From Abditibacteriota bacterium (GTDB lineage Bacteria > Armatimonadota > UBA5829), in contig JAGDAG010000022.1 of NCBI GenBank assembly GCA_017959625.1, forward strand, positions 1-31,293: DNA of 31,293 bases. Direction: 5' to 3'. The stretch's first letter is position 1; every line of letters begins with the position of its first letter. The notes beneath the pieces were generated by a model. The model was not told where the DNA came from and did not search any database. It worked only from the letters and a program-made list of their open reading frames with translations. Position numbers and translations under genes: made by a program. Below, piece after piece: positions 15,034 through 24,110 of the stretch.

Positions 15034-17691
15034 ATGCTAACCAGTAATGACGTTCGATCCGCCTATCTGCGGTTTTTTGAAAGCAAAGGCAGCCTTGTCC
15101 TGCCCAGCGACAGCCTTGTGCCCAATGATCCCTCCCTTTTGTTCACGTCGGCAGGCATGGTGCAGTTCAAACCATATTTCATGGGTGAAAAAAAGCCTCC
15201 CTGCGGCAGGGTCGCCACTTCACAGAAATGTATGAGGACCGATGATATCGAAGAGGTGGGAGACGCCGTCCATCATACCTTTTTTGAGATGCTGGGCAAT
15301 TTCAGCTTCGGCGACTATTTCAAAAGAGAAGCCATAAGCTGGGCCTGGGAGTTTCTTACGGAGGTCCTGCACGTGGATCCGGAACATCTCTGGACCACGG
15401 TATATAAAGACGACAACGAAGCCTTTGACATGTGGAACAAAGGGCTCGGTTTTCCTGCAGACAAGATAATACGGGCCGGAGCCCATACCAATTACTGGCC
15501 TGCCGACGCGCCGGCAAAAGGCCCCAACGGAGTATGCGGGCCCTGTAACGAGATATATCTGGACGTTGCCCCGGAGCAGGGGCGGCCCGAGGATCCCGCA
15601 TGGTCCATCGCCAACGATTCCAACCGCTTTGTGGAGATATGGAACCTGGTTTTCACTCAGTTTGACCGGCAGGACGACGGAACGCTGCTTCCGCTGCCCT
15701 TCAGGAATATCGATACGGGGATGGGCCTCGAAAGAGCCACCGCCGTCCTCAACGGCCTTACTTCAAATTATGATACCGATCTGTTTTTGCCCATAATCAG
15801 GCAGATAGAGCATCTTTCCGGAAAAAAATACAAGAACGGGGACATGCAGGAAGACAGGTGCTTCCGGGTGATAAGCGACCATATCAGAAGCGCCGTATTT
15901 GCCATGTCCGACGGCGTCATGCCCTCCAACGGCGGAAGAGGCTACGTGCTGCGGCGGCTTATCCGCAATGCAGTCCTGAAGGGACGGAGACTCGGGCTCA
16001 ACGAAAACTTTATGACCGGTATCATTCCCTGCGTGGTGGATAAGATGGGCTCCGTATATCCCGAGCTGATAGAGCGCTCCACCTTTGCCGAAAGCGTTAT
16101 GAGCGCAGAAGAAGAAAAATTCCGCTCCACTCTGGAGTCCGGCATGCAGAAGCTGGAGGACGCCAGAGCCGAAGTCAGGGAAAAGGGCGGAAACATGATA
16201 AGCGGCCAGACGGCCTTCAGCCTTTACGATACCTTCGGTTTCCCTCTGGAGATCACCGTTGACGTATGCCGCGAGGAAGGCCTCCTGGTGGACGTGGAAG
16301 GCTTTGACGAAGCGATGAACGAGCAGCGGACCAGAGGAAAGGAAAGCGGCAACTTCTCCGACGTCATGGGCGCCCAGACAGAAAAGTATATCAGAGAGCT
16401 GGAAGCCGGGGGAGCCGGCAAGACCGTGTTTACCGGCTACGGCAATCTTCACGATGAATCCTTCGTCACCGGCATCATCAAAGACGGACGGTGCGTCGGA
16501 GAGGCCTCCGAAGGCGAGGAGGTCCTCGTGGTCTGCGCAAAGACTCCCTTCTACGGAGAAATGGGCGGCCAGGTAGGCGACAGAGGCTCCATAAAATCCG
16601 AAAACGCCTCTCTTACGGTGACGGATACCAAACGCGATTCCGGCTATTTCATCCACTACTGCAGGGTGGACAAGGGGACGCTGGTTTTGGGCAGCAGGGT
16701 CAGCCTTTCCGTTTCCTCCCGGTTCAGGATGGATATCGAGCGGAACCATTCCGCCACTCACATACTGCATTCCGCCATCCAGACGGTTTTCGGCGAGCAT
16801 GCGGTGCAGTCGGGGTCTTACGTCTCCGATTCCCGCCTTCGTTTCGACTATTCCCATTTTGCCGCTCCCACTCCGGAGGAGATAGTAAAAATAGAGAACA
16901 TCGTCAATGAGGCTATCCTTTCGGATATGAAGGTCTCTACGGTGGAGACTTCTATTTCCAAGGCCAGAGAGCTGGGCGCCAAGGCGCTTTTCGGGGAAAA
17001 ATACGGCGAGACCGTCAGAGTGGTGGATATCTTCGGCATGTCCAGGGAATTCTGCGGAGGGACCCACGTCCAGCATTCTTCCCAGATCGGCCTTTTCAAA
17101 ATAGTTTCCGAAGGCTCCGTGGGGGCAGGCATCAGAAGGATAGAGGCTGTTACCGGAAGATACGTGCTGGAGTATCTCAACGATCTGGATTCAAAGCTCA
17201 CAGAGATAGCCGGCATCACCAACAGCCAGCGCCAGGACGTGGTGAATTCGGTCCGGAGGCTTGCCGAAGCCAACAGCGAACTTGAGGAAAAGCTTGAAGC
17301 CGGAAAGGAGAGGGCTGTTCTGGGCAGGATCAAGGATCTTATAGTCAGAACGGAGGTCATCGGAGATACAAGATATCTGGGGGCCTTTATAGAGACTTCG
17401 GATCCGGGGACCGTCAAGATGATGGTGGACGCCGTTATAGAGGAAATGAAAAGCGGCTGCGTGCTCATCGGCGGGATAACGGAAGGAAAAATAGTGTTTG
17501 TCTGCAAGGCGACGGAGGATCTTATCCGGCGGGGCGTCCACTGCGGAAAGATCATACGGACCTGCGCGGCAGCCTGCGGCGGCAAGGGAGGCGGGAAGCC
17601 CGATTTTGCCCAGGGAGGCGGAAGGGATCCCGAAAAGCTCCAGGAAGCCTTCGCCGCAGCAAAGAATGAATTTACGGAGCAGCTGAGATAA
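15034..17691 (+). CDS. alaS: Alanyl-tRNA synthetase
   Basis: This complete 885-residue class II synthetase charges tRNA-Ala in the cytosol. The N-terminal core begins with VRSAYLRFFESKGS and PSDSLVP and includes FTSAGMVQFKPYF, RTDDIEEVGDAVHHTFFEMLGNFSFGDYF and the motif 3 region GRGYVLRRLIRNAV (about 304-317). The editing domain has NHSATHILHSA and FCGGTHVQHS, giving the HxxxH and C..H zinc set. The C-Ala domain ends with AACGGKGGGKPDFAQGGG. The CCGGAG ribosome site (15021-15026) precedes ATG 15034 by 7 bases. The length is normal for the family. A palindrome after the stop separates it from the ruvX operon. Confidence 0.98.
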   Translation: MLTSNDVRSAYLRFFESKGSLVLPSDSLVPNDPSLLFTSAGMVQFKPYFMGEKKPPCGRVATSQKCMRTDDIEEVGDAVHHTFFEMLGNFSFGDYFKREAISWAWEFLTEVLHVDPEHLWTTVYKDDNEAFDMWNKGLGFPADKIIRAGAHTNYWPADAPAKGPNGVCGPCNEIYLDVAPEQGRPEDPAWSIANDSNRFVEIWNLVFTQFDRQDDGTLLPLPFRNIDTGMGLERATAVLNGLTSNYDTDLFLPIIRQIEHLSGKKYKNGDMQEDRCFRVISDHIRSAVFAMSDGVMPSNGGRGYVLRRLIRNAVLKGRRLGLNENFMTGIIPCVVDKMGSVYPELIERSTFAESVMSAEEEKFRSTLESGMQKLEDARAEVREKGGNMISGQTAFSLYDTFGFPLEITVDVCREEGLLVDVEGFDEAMNEQRTRGKESGNFSDVMGAQTEKYIRELEAGGAGKTVFTGYGNLHDESFVTGIIKDGRCVGEASEGEEVLVVCAKTPFYGEMGGQVGDRGSIKSENASLTVTDTKRDSGYFIHYCRVDKGTLVLGSRVSLSVSSRFRMDIERNHSATHILHSAIQTVFGEHAVQSGSYVSDSRLRFDYSHFAAPTPEEIVKIENIVNEAILSDMKVSTVETSISKARELGAKALFGEKYGETVRVVDIFGMSREFCGGTHVQHSSQIGLFKIVSEGSVGAGIRRIEAVTGRYVLEYLNDLDSKLTEIAGITNSQRQDVVNSVRRLAEANSELEEKLEAGKERAVLGRIKDLIVRTEVIGDTRYLGAFIETSDPGTVKMMVDAVIEEMKSGCVLIGGITEGKIVFVCKATEDLIRRGVHCGKIIRTCAAACGGKGGGKPDFAQGGGRDPEKLQEAFAAAKNEFTEQLR

Positions 17692-17708
17692 AAACCGGCG
17701 CCGGTTTT
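17691..17708 (+). terminator. Possible terminator after alaS
   Basis: AAAACCGGCGCCGGTTTT is an exact 18-base palindrome starting in the alaS stop codon. It can fold as a 7-base stem with a GCGC loop, and a T run lies a few bases later (17717-17723). Confidence 0.55.
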
Positions 17709-17733
17709 GAATATACTTTTTTTGTCTGCTTTA

Positions 17734-17742
17734 TGATATAAT
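17734..17742 (+). promoter_or_regulatory. Extended -10 promoter of the ruvX-mltG-yqeG operon
   Basis: TGATATAAT, with TATAAT at 17737-17742, is again a perfect extended -10 without a convincing -35. The start would be near 17749, leaving a leader of about 20 bases with no evident ribosome site before the ATG at 17769. Confidence 0.65.
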
Positions 17743-17768
17743 AAAACCGGTGCGCCGCAGCGAAGCAA

Positions 17769-18191
17769 ATGGTTTTGACGAAAAAACTTCTGGCTCTTGA
17801 CGTGGGAGACGCGCGTATCGGTATCGCCGTCTGCCTGAACCCTTTGGGCGTCGTTTCGCCCCGTCCCGTTTTTGTGAGAAGCAAAAGCGTAAAGGAGGAT
17901 GCCCGCAGGTTGGAGGAACTGATATCTTCCAACGGTATCGGGACCGTGGTCATAGGGCTGCCCGAGGATGCGGATCCCGCCCAGGCCGATAAAACAAGGC
18001 TTTTTGCCCAAAGGCTCATGCGCCGCAGCGGTATGCCTCCCTTCGTGTTCTGGAACGAAGCCTTTTCCTCCCGGGAGGCAGAAGAGGAAATGATAGAAAT
18101 GGGCAAAAGCAGAAAGAAAAGAAGGGCCCTGATAGACAGTTCCGCCGCTGCGCTGATACTGGAAAGCTATATTAGATGTGAGGGAAAATAA
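17769..18191 (+). CDS. ruvX: YqgF/RuvX family RNase H-fold nuclease (pre-16S rRNA maturation or Holliday junction resolvase)
   Basis: This 140-residue protein has the RNase H fold motifs of YqgF: LALDVGDARIGIA (about 8-20) with the first catalytic Asp, TVVIGLPEDADP near 59-70, and the C-terminal IDSSAAALILESYI with Asp. The second acidic motif, usually DERLTT, reads NEAFSS: the Glu is kept but the preceding Asp is Asn and the Arg is lost. The family matures the 5' end of 16S rRNA in Escherichia coli and is often annotated as a resolvase. The place directly after alaS and before mltG is a common gene order in several phyla, which supports the call. The mltG start overlaps its stop by one base. 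Confidence 0.85.
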   Translation: MVLTKKLLALDVGDARIGIAVCLNPLGVVSPRPVFVRSKSVKEDARRLEELISSNGIGTVVIGLPEDADPAQADKTRLFAQRLMRRSGMPPFVFWNEAFSSREAEEEMIEMGKSRKKRRALIDSSAAALILESYIRCEGK

Positions 18192-19204
18192 TGTGGGGCC
18201 AGAAAAATGTGCGGGTCGTTATGCTGATCCTCGCCGTTGCCGCAGGTCTCGTATGGTATCAGTTTCTTCCCGCCGGGATAACGGACGAGGTGGTTTTCAT
18301 AACCGTCCCGAAAGGAGCCACTCTCTCGCAGGCTGCCGACAGCCTCAGGGAAGCCGGCGTCATCCGCAGCAGCGCGGCGCTGAAGCTTTATATGACGCTG
18401 AAAGGTATCGGCGGCGATATAAAGCCCGGGACCCACAGGTTCGTAAAAAAGCTTCCGGCGTCGGGGATAGCCGCCGAGCTTATAAGAAATACGGTATCGG
18501 GGGACGTCATCACCGTCCCGGAGGGCTATACCATCGCCCAGATACAAAAGCGCTACAACGAGCTTACCGGCAAAACGGGAGAGAAGTTTGTTTTTCTTAC
18601 GCTCAACGTGCCCGTCGGCTCCGTGGAGTTCATCCCTTCGGATTCCATGGAGGGTTACCTGTTTCCGGACACCTACTCCATACGGGAGTCCGACGAGATG
18701 GGGCTTGTAAGGCAGATGACCCGCAACTTTGAGAAAAAGGTCATCCTCAACTACAGAGAGGAGATCGCCGCCGCCGGCAGCCGTTATTTCGGCGAGGAAA
18801 ACTTTTACGAGGCGCTGTACAAGATCGTCACGGTGGCTTCTCTCATAGAAAGAGAGGCGCGGGTCCCAGAGGAACGGCCCCTGATCGCTTCGGTGATCTA
18901 CAACAGGCTCAAAAAAAAGATGCGGCTCCAGATCGACGCTTCGGTGAGCTATGTGCCGGGGAAAAGCACGGACAACAAGGACAGGACCACTTTTACCGAT
19001 ACCAGAAGAAGGTCGGATTACAACACGTACGTGAAGGACGGCCTTCCTCTCGGCCCTATCTGCAATCCCGGGCTGGAGTGCATAAAGGCGGCTTTTGCGC
19101 CGGCCTCCACGGATTATCTTTATTACGTTGCGAAAAAGGACGGCTCCCATATTTTTACGAGGTCCTTTGACGAGCATAAAAAAGCAAAGGCTGCGGTAAG
19201 ATGA
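18191..19204 (+). CDS. mltG: Endolytic transglycosylase MltG
   Basis: This 337-residue protein has a single N-terminal membrane anchor (VVMLILAVAAGLVWYQFLPAG, residues about 9-29) with the rest periplasmic or extracellular. A LysM-like segment (ITVPKGATLSQAADSLREAGVI) precedes the YceG/MltG catalytic domain. That domain shows DSMEGYLFPDTYSI, ASLIEREA with the catalytic Glu, IASVIYNRL, SDYNTYVKDGLPLGPICNPG and the C-terminal DGSHIFTRSFDEH. The enzyme cuts nascent peptidoglycan strands and sets their length. The usual GLPPGPI is GLPLGPI here, a mild change. The start overlaps the ruvX stop (TAATG), and its stop overlaps the next start (ATGA). Confidence 0.95.
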   Translation: MWGQKNVRVVMLILAVAAGLVWYQFLPAGITDEVVFITVPKGATLSQAADSLREAGVIRSSAALKLYMTLKGIGGDIKPGTHRFVKKLPASGIAAELIRNTVSGDVITVPEGYTIAQIQKRYNELTGKTGEKFVFLTLNVPVGSVEFIPSDSMEGYLFPDTYSIRESDEMGLVRQMTRNFEKKVILNYREEIAAAGSRYFGEENFYEALYKIVTVASLIEREARVPEERPLIASVIYNRLKKKMRLQIDASVSYVPGKSTDNKDRTTFTDTRRRSDYNTYVKDGLPLGPICNPGLECIKAAFAPASTDYLYYVAKKDGSHIFTRSFDEHKKAKAAVR

Positions 19205-19725
19205 CAGGACCCCTGGAGAGATTTGCCCGCTGGCTGCGGCCGGACCGCTTTGAAGAGCATATATATAATGTTAAAGCGGCGGAGCTCAGAGAAAAGGGGA
19301 TAAGCGCCGTTATCCTGGATCTGGACAACACCTTTCTGCCGTGGAAAAGCAGCGAGATACCGGAGCGCAACCTTCAATGGGCCGAATCGCTGCGTTCCGA
19401 AGGCATAAGGCTGTTCGTCCTGTCCAATACCACCAAGCCCCGGCGCATGGAGGATATATGCCGGAGGATAAACGCCGGATGGCTGCATCCTGCGGCCAAG
19501 CCTGCAAAAAAAAGCTTTTTGAGGGCTGCGGAACTCCTCGGGCTGCCGCCCCGGGAGATCGCCGTCGCCGGAGACCAGCTGTTTACGGATATGCTTGGGG
19601 GAAGACGCGCGGGAATGTATCTGATCCTGGTAAAGCCTCTTTCGGAAACAGAGTTTTTCGGAACGAGGTACATCTCCAGGCCTGCCGAAAGATTGGTGAA
19701 GAAATATATGGCCTCGCCCTTCTGA
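19201..19725 (+). CDS. YqeG family HAD-type phosphatase
   Basis: This 174-residue protein has HAD motif I LDLDNTFLPW (Asp40 and Asp42), motif II LSNTTKPRR, motif III Lys in AAKPAKKSF, and motif IV VAGDQLFTDMLGG. These fit the YqeG/HAD-IIIA group. Relatives are cytosolic phosphatases; one plant and cyanobacterial relative acts on phosphatidylglycerophosphate, so a lipid phosphate substrate is possible but unproven. The ATG at 19201 overlaps the mltG stop by ATGA, making it the last gene of the operon. An AT-rich stretch with several T runs follows, without an obvious hairpin. Confidence 0.85.
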   Translation: MTGPLERFARWLRPDRFEEHIYNVKAAELREKGISAVILDLDNTFLPWKSSEIPERNLQWAESLRSEGIRLFVLSNTTKPRRMEDICRRINAGWLHPAAKPAKKSFLRAAELLGLPPREIAVAGDQLFTDMLGGRRAGMYLILVKPLSETEFFGTRYISRPAERLVKKYMASPF

Positions 19726-19769
19726 AGTAAGTTTTTTTGTGTTTTTTAAATATTTTTTACCGAAAAATT

Positions 19770-19798
19770 TTGCATAAGACGGTATATTGTGTTATAAT
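19770..19798 (+). promoter_or_regulatory. Promoter of the pilBTC operon
   Basis: TTGCAT (19770-19775), a 17-base spacer and a perfect TATAAT (19793-19798) preceded by TGT form a strong sigma-70 promoter with an extended -10. The leader to the pilB ATG is about 52 bases. Confidence 0.75.
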
Positions 19799-19856
19799 AA
19801 TTACATACGGATGAAAAAATCTGTTTTACTACCGTGTTTTTAAACAGGAGCACAAA

Positions 19857-21644
19857 ATGGCATTAGCACGTAAAGATGTAGGAGAAATCCTTGTAACGAA
19901 AGGGTATATGACCCAGCAGCAGCTTGAACAGGTGAGAGTTGCTCAGAAGAACGCTCCGGGCGATCTGGGCAAAATCGCGGTGGAACTTGGCTTTGTTACC
20001 GAAAAACAGGTCATAGAAGCAAAAGCCGAATCGTTCAACTATCTGTTTTTTGATTTTGAAAAGTCTGCAAAAACAATAGACCCTAAATGCGCAACACTTA
20101 TACCCGAGCATGTTGCCAGAAAATACAAAGCTATTGCTCTGGGCAAGAAGCATGACAGAGTTTTTGTCTGCATTTGCACTCCGGGAGACAATAAAGCGCT
20201 GGAAACGGCCATTAGCGATATCAAGCTTTCCATAGGCACTCAGAACATCAAGATATGCTTCGGCAGTGAAGATGAGATCATGGCTGCCATCGATCAGTAT
20301 TACAAGAGTACCGCAGACGGAGGCTTTATCGTTCCTACCGAAGGAGATCCCGAAAAAGGCATCGCCGCCAGAAAGGACAACACTCTTTCTTCGGAGATCC
20401 GTCAGGATCTGGTGAACATGCAGAACGAGACCGGCGGAGACGACGACGATGAGGAAGGCGAAGACCAGAACACTGCTCCTATAGTCCGGCTTGCATATTC
20501 TATTATCAAGCTTGCCATTGAAGACGGCGCTTCCGATATCCATATCGAGCCTCAGAGAGACAACGTCCGCGTCAGATACAGGATCGACGGCGTGCTTCAC
20601 GAAGTCATGCCTCTGCCGAAATACGTGGACAAGCCTTTAACTTCCCGTTTTAAGATCATGTCCGATATGAACATCGCCGAAAAGAGAGCGCCTCAGGACG
20701 GCCGTATCGGTATCATGCTGGACAAGAAGGATTATGACCTTCGTGTAAGCTGTCTTCCCACCGTTCACGGCGAAAAGATAGTTATGAGAATCCTGGACAA
20801 GAGTTCCGTTCTCCTCGGTCTCAACAAGCTGGGCTTTACCCATGAGCTTCAGTCCGAGGTGGAGGAGCTTATCAGCCAGCCTAACGGCTGCGTGCTTCTC
20901 ACCGGCCCTACCGGTTCGGGAAAAACCACAACTCTTTACTCGATCCTGCATAAGCTGAACACCATCGAGAAAAACATACTTACCGTAGAAGACCCTGTTG
21001 AATATCAGCTCCCGGGTATCGCCCAGGTGCACGTCAACAGAAAAGCGGGTCTTACCTTTGCTACTGCCCTTCGCTCCTTCCTTCGTCAGGACCCCGATAT
21101 CATCATGGTCGGTGAAATGAGAGACCTCGAGACTGCCAGCATCGCTGTGGAATCGGCTCTTACGGGCCACCTTGTGCTCAGCACCCTCCATACCAACGAT
21201 GCGCCTTCCGCCATTACAAGACTTGCGGATATGGGTATCGAGGAATATCTTATTGCCGCAACTCTCGTAGGCATAGTTGCCCAGCGCCTTGCCAGAAGGA
21301 TATGTCCCAACTGCAAGACTTCTTATCAGGTGCGCGCTTCCGAGCTCCGCAGATTCGGGCTCAAGGACTATGACGACGACGAGATGCTCACTCTTTACAA
21401 GGGGACCGGCTGCGAAAAATGCAAGAACACGGGCTACAAGGGCCGGTGCGGTATCCACGAGATGCTCACCGTCAACGACGAAGTCCGCGAGCTCATAGTC
21501 CGCAAGGCGCCCGTCGCCAACCTGAGAGAGGCGGCCAAGGCAAACGGCATGCATGAACTGAGAGAAGACGGCCTTGTGAAAGTGATCGAAGGTATCACGA
21601 CTCCCGACGAAGTCATGAGAGTTGTATTTACCGCCGGATATTGA
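19857..21644 (+). CDS. pilB: Type IV pilus assembly ATPase PilB
   Basis: This 595-residue extension motor hydrolyses ATP at the inner membrane to polymerise pilins. Residues 1-150 form the MshEN/T2SSE N-terminal domain. An acidic linker with consecutive Asp/Glu residues lies at about 193-203. The ATPase domain holds RAPQDGRIG, Walker A GPTGSGKT (350-357), Walker B region DPDIIMVGEMRD (about 412-423) and HTND. A four-Cys zinc site is visible (Cys483, Cys486, Cys519, Cys522), typical of PilB rather than PilT. An AGGAG ribosome site lies 6 bases before the ATG. The first gene of pilB-pilT-pilC, with a strong promoter. Confidence 0.96.
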   Translation: MALARKDVGEILVTKGYMTQQQLEQVRVAQKNAPGDLGKIAVELGFVTEKQVIEAKAESFNYLFFDFEKSAKTIDPKCATLIPEHVARKYKAIALGKKHDRVFVCICTPGDNKALETAISDIKLSIGTQNIKICFGSEDEIMAAIDQYYKSTADGGFIVPTEGDPEKGIAARKDNTLSSEIRQDLVNMQNETGGDDDDEEGEDQNTAPIVRLAYSIIKLAIEDGASDIHIEPQRDNVRVRYRIDGVLHEVMPLPKYVDKPLTSRFKIMSDMNIAEKRAPQDGRIGIMLDKKDYDLRVSCLPTVHGEKIVMRILDKSSVLLGLNKLGFTHELQSEVEELISQPNGCVLLTGPTGSGKTTTLYSILHKLNTIEKNILTVEDPVEYQLPGIAQVHVNRKAGLTFATALRSFLRQDPDIIMVGEMRDLETASIAVESALTGHLVLSTLHTNDAPSAITRLADMGIEEYLIAATLVGIVAQRLARRICPNCKTSYQVRASELRRFGLKDYDDDEMLTLYKGTGCEKCKNTGYKGRCGIHEMLTVNDEVRELIVRKAPVANLREAAKANGMHELREDGLVKVIEGITTPDEVMRVVFTAGY

Positions 21645-21655
21645 TAGGTGAACGA

Positions 21656-22780
21656 ATGGCAGATAAACCGACAGCATTTGCTCCGCAGGAAACAAAATCC
21701 CTGAACGACGTCCATCTGGACGATCTCCTGCACGAAATGGCCTCGCTGGGGTCCTCCGACCTTCATCTGGCGGTGGGACTCCCGCCTATGATAAGAAAGG
21801 ACGGCGGCCTCAAAAGGCTGAATTACGAGCTCATCAAGCCCATGATCCTTCAGAGGATCATATATGATATCCTTAACGATGAGCAGATCCAGAAATTCGA
21901 GGAAGCCTGGGAACTGGATATGTCTTACTACGTCCAGAACCTTGCCCGCTTCAGGGTGAATATATATAAGGACAGAGGCAATCTGGCAGGCGCTTTCCGA
22001 ATCATCCCCATGAAGACCCCTACCATAGAGGAAATGGGGCTGCCCAAGGTGCTGGGGGAACTCTGCGACAAGCCGAGAGGTCTTATACTTGTTACCGGCC
22101 CTACCGGTTCCGGCAAATCCACCACTCTTGCCGCCATGGTCCACAAGATCAATCTGGAACAGGAACAGCACATCATCACCATTGAGGATCCTGTGGAATT
22201 TGTTCACAACCATATAAAAAGCATAGTGAACCAGAGAGAAGTTGGAACGGACACAAAGGCTTTTGCCAACGCCCTCCGCGCGGCAATGCGTGAAGACCCG
22301 GACGTTATCCTGGTAGGTGAAATGAGAGACCTGGACACCATGCAGAACGCTATCCGCGCGGCAGAAACGGGACACCTTGTGTTTGCCACGCTTCATACCA
22401 ATTCTGCGTCCTCTACCGTGGACAGGATCGTTGACTCTTTCCCCGCAGAGCAGCAGGAACAGATACGTCTGATGCTTTCCAACTCTCTGCAGGCCATCCT
22501 CTGTCAGCAGCTGCTGCCGAGGGCTTCCGGCAAGGGAAGGATCGCCGCCATGGAGATACTGCTGGGCACCCCCGCTGTCCGCAACCTGATCCGCGAATCC
22601 AAAAGCCATCAGCTGACCAGTACCATACAGACCAGCGGCGGAATAGGCATGCAGACCATGGACCAGCATCTTAAAGAGCTTTATCAGAACGGCATGGTGA
22701 CCTACGATGACGCCATTGCAAAAGCCATGAGTCCCGAGGAATTCAAGGCAATGGTCAGTGCCGGCCAGGTCAAAAAATAA
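21656..22780 (+). CDS. pilT: Type IV pilus retraction ATPase PilT
   Basis: This 374-residue protein has Walker A GPTGSGKS (148-155), the DPVEFVH segment, Walker B DPDVILVGEMRD (about 214-225), HTNSA, and the PilT-specific C-terminal region with MQTMDQHL. It depolymerises pili at the inner membrane, so the pilus is probably retractile and may drive twitching or DNA uptake. An upstream TTG at 21641 overlaps the pilB stop, but ATAGGTG (21644-21650) is a ribosome site suited to the ATG at 21656. The gap to pilC is 18 bases. Confidence 0.95.
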   Translation: MADKPTAFAPQETKSLNDVHLDDLLHEMASLGSSDLHLAVGLPPMIRKDGGLKRLNYELIKPMILQRIIYDILNDEQIQKFEEAWELDMSYYVQNLARFRVNIYKDRGNLAGAFRIIPMKTPTIEEMGLPKVLGELCDKPRGLILVTGPTGSGKSTTLAAMVHKINLEQEQHIITIEDPVEFVHNHIKSIVNQREVGTDTKAFANALRAAMREDPDVILVGEMRDLDTMQNAIRAAETGHLVFATLHTNSASSTVDRIVDSFPAEQQEQIRLMLSNSLQAILCQQLLPRASGKGRIAAMEILLGTPAVRNLIRESKSHQLTSTIQTSGGIGMQTMDQHLKELYQNGMVTYDDAIAKAMSPEEFKAMVSAGQVKK

Positions 22781-22798
22781 CAAAGGAGGCGGTTTAAT

Positions 22799-24022
22799 AT
22801 GCCAAGTTTTGCATATACCATCAAAGACGAAGAAGAACAGATCCTTGAAGGCAATGCTGATGCCGAAAGCGAGGATATCCTTCGTACGCGTCTCTCGGAA
22901 CAGGGCTTTACTGTTCTGGAAATCAAGCAGACAAAAACTACGTCCGGCGCCAGAAAGGTTTACGGCGGCGTTAAGGCCAAGGACCTTTCCATCATGTGCC
23001 GTCAGTTTTCGGTTATGATCGACGCCGGCGTTTCCCTTGTCCGGAGTCTCAACGTTCTCAGCCAGCAGGTATCAAACCCCAAGCTGAAGATAGTCCTGGA
23101 GGACGTGAAGCTGGACGTTGAAGCCGGTAACCAGCTTTATAAGGCGTTGTCGAAATATCCCAATATATTTGACAGGCTGTTTATCGGTCTTATCAAAGCC
23201 GGCGAGGTCGGCGGTAATCTGGAAGAATCGCTGCACAGGCTTTCCGAGTTTCTGGAATCCGACGTCAAGCTTAAGAACAAGATCAAATCGGCTATGACCT
23301 ATCCTACCGTGGTCATGGTGGCCGCTATCGTCATAGTGCTTGTCCTTATGACCTTCGTCATCCCCCAGTTCCTGACCATGTTCGAGGACCTGGGCGTCAA
23401 GGAGCTTCCTCCTACCACGCAGGTGCTGAAGGATTTTTCCGACTTCCTGCTCACCAAATGGTATCTGATGATAGGTATCGTGGTCTGCGCCGTGGGCTTG
23501 TGGAAGTGGATCGCCTCCACCAAGCTCGGCAACAGATGTATCGACTGGGGCAAGCTGAAGGTCCCCGTTTTCGGAGATCTTACCCTTAAGGTGGCCATCA
23601 GCCGTTTTGCCAGGACCCTGGCAACTCTGCTTTCTTCCGGCGTTCCCATACTTCAGGCAATGGAAACGGTGGCGGGAACCGTGTCAAACGAGATCATTTC
23701 CGACGCCATCTTCGATGCCAGGGAAGCTATCCGCGAGGGTGAAGGAATAGCGCCTCCTCTCGAGCGCAGCAAGCTGTTTCCTCCTATGGTCGTCCATATG
23801 ATCTCCATCGGCCAGGAATCCGGCGCTCTTGACCCGATGCTTCTGAAGGTAGCCGACTTTTATGAGGACGAGGTGGACAACCTTGTGGCGTCCCTTACCT
23901 CCGCCCTTGAACCTATACTGATCATATTCCTTGGCGGTATAGTCGGCTTCATAGTTATCTCGGTATTTATGCCTATCATCAACATCACCCAGACGCTTTC
24001 GTCCGACAGTGGAGGAGATTAG
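22799..24022 (+). CDS. pilC: Type IV pilus inner-membrane platform protein PilC (GspF family)
   Basis: This 407-residue protein has two GspF domains (about 70-195 and 270-395). Each begins with a pattern of the type FSVMIDAGVSLVRSLNVL or FARTLATLLSSGVPILQAME, and each is followed by hydrophobic helices. A short soluble N-terminal part (PSFAYTIKDEEEQ...) is typical of the family. PilC sits in the inner membrane and couples PilB/PilT to pilin insertion and removal. AAGGAGG (22783-22789) precedes the ATG. A strong terminator follows 18 bases after its stop. Confidence 0.95.
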   Translation: MPSFAYTIKDEEEQILEGNADAESEDILRTRLSEQGFTVLEIKQTKTTSGARKVYGGVKAKDLSIMCRQFSVMIDAGVSLVRSLNVLSQQVSNPKLKIVLEDVKLDVEAGNQLYKALSKYPNIFDRLFIGLIKAGEVGGNLEESLHRLSEFLESDVKLKNKIKSAMTYPTVVMVAAIVIVLVLMTFVIPQFLTMFEDLGVKELPPTTQVLKDFSDFLLTKWYLMIGIVVCAVGLWKWIASTKLGNRCIDWGKLKVPVFGDLTLKVAISRFARTLATLLSSGVPILQAMETVAGTVSNEIISDAIFDAREAIREGEGIAPPLERSKLFPPMVVHMISIGQESGALDPMLLKVADFYEDEVDNLVASLTSALEPILIIFLGGIVGFIVISVFMPIINITQTLSSDSGGD

Positions 24023-24040
24023 GTTTTTTATCGGCAACAG

Positions 24041-24072
24041 ATCTATCAGTGCGCCGCACTGATAGATTTTTT
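24041..24072 (+). terminator. Strong intrinsic terminator after pilC
   Basis: ATCTATCAGTGC (24041-24052) and GCACTGATAGAT (24056-24067) are a perfect 12-base stem with loop GCC, followed by TTTTTTC. It should separate pilBTC transcription from pilD and the pilin genes. Confidence 0.93.
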
Positions 24073-24104
24073 CTGTTTTGACCCTTTTTTTATAGTTTCG
24101 TTTC

Positions 24105-24110
24105 AAGGAG
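24105..24110 (+). promoter_or_regulatory. Ribosome site for the TTG start of pilD
   Basis: AAGGAG ends 7 bases before TTG 24118. The next residues run directly into the first membrane helix expected of prepilin peptidases, so the TTG is taken as the start. Confidence 0.7.

Noticed and set aside
15763..17076. A 437-codon antisense frame in alaS
   Set aside because: It is fully covered by alaS, which is complete with all motifs. No ribosome site or recognisable domain is present.
20637..22783. Long antisense frames across pilB and pilT
   Set aside because: They are on the strand opposite strongly recognised ATPases and carry no protein features, so they are shadows.
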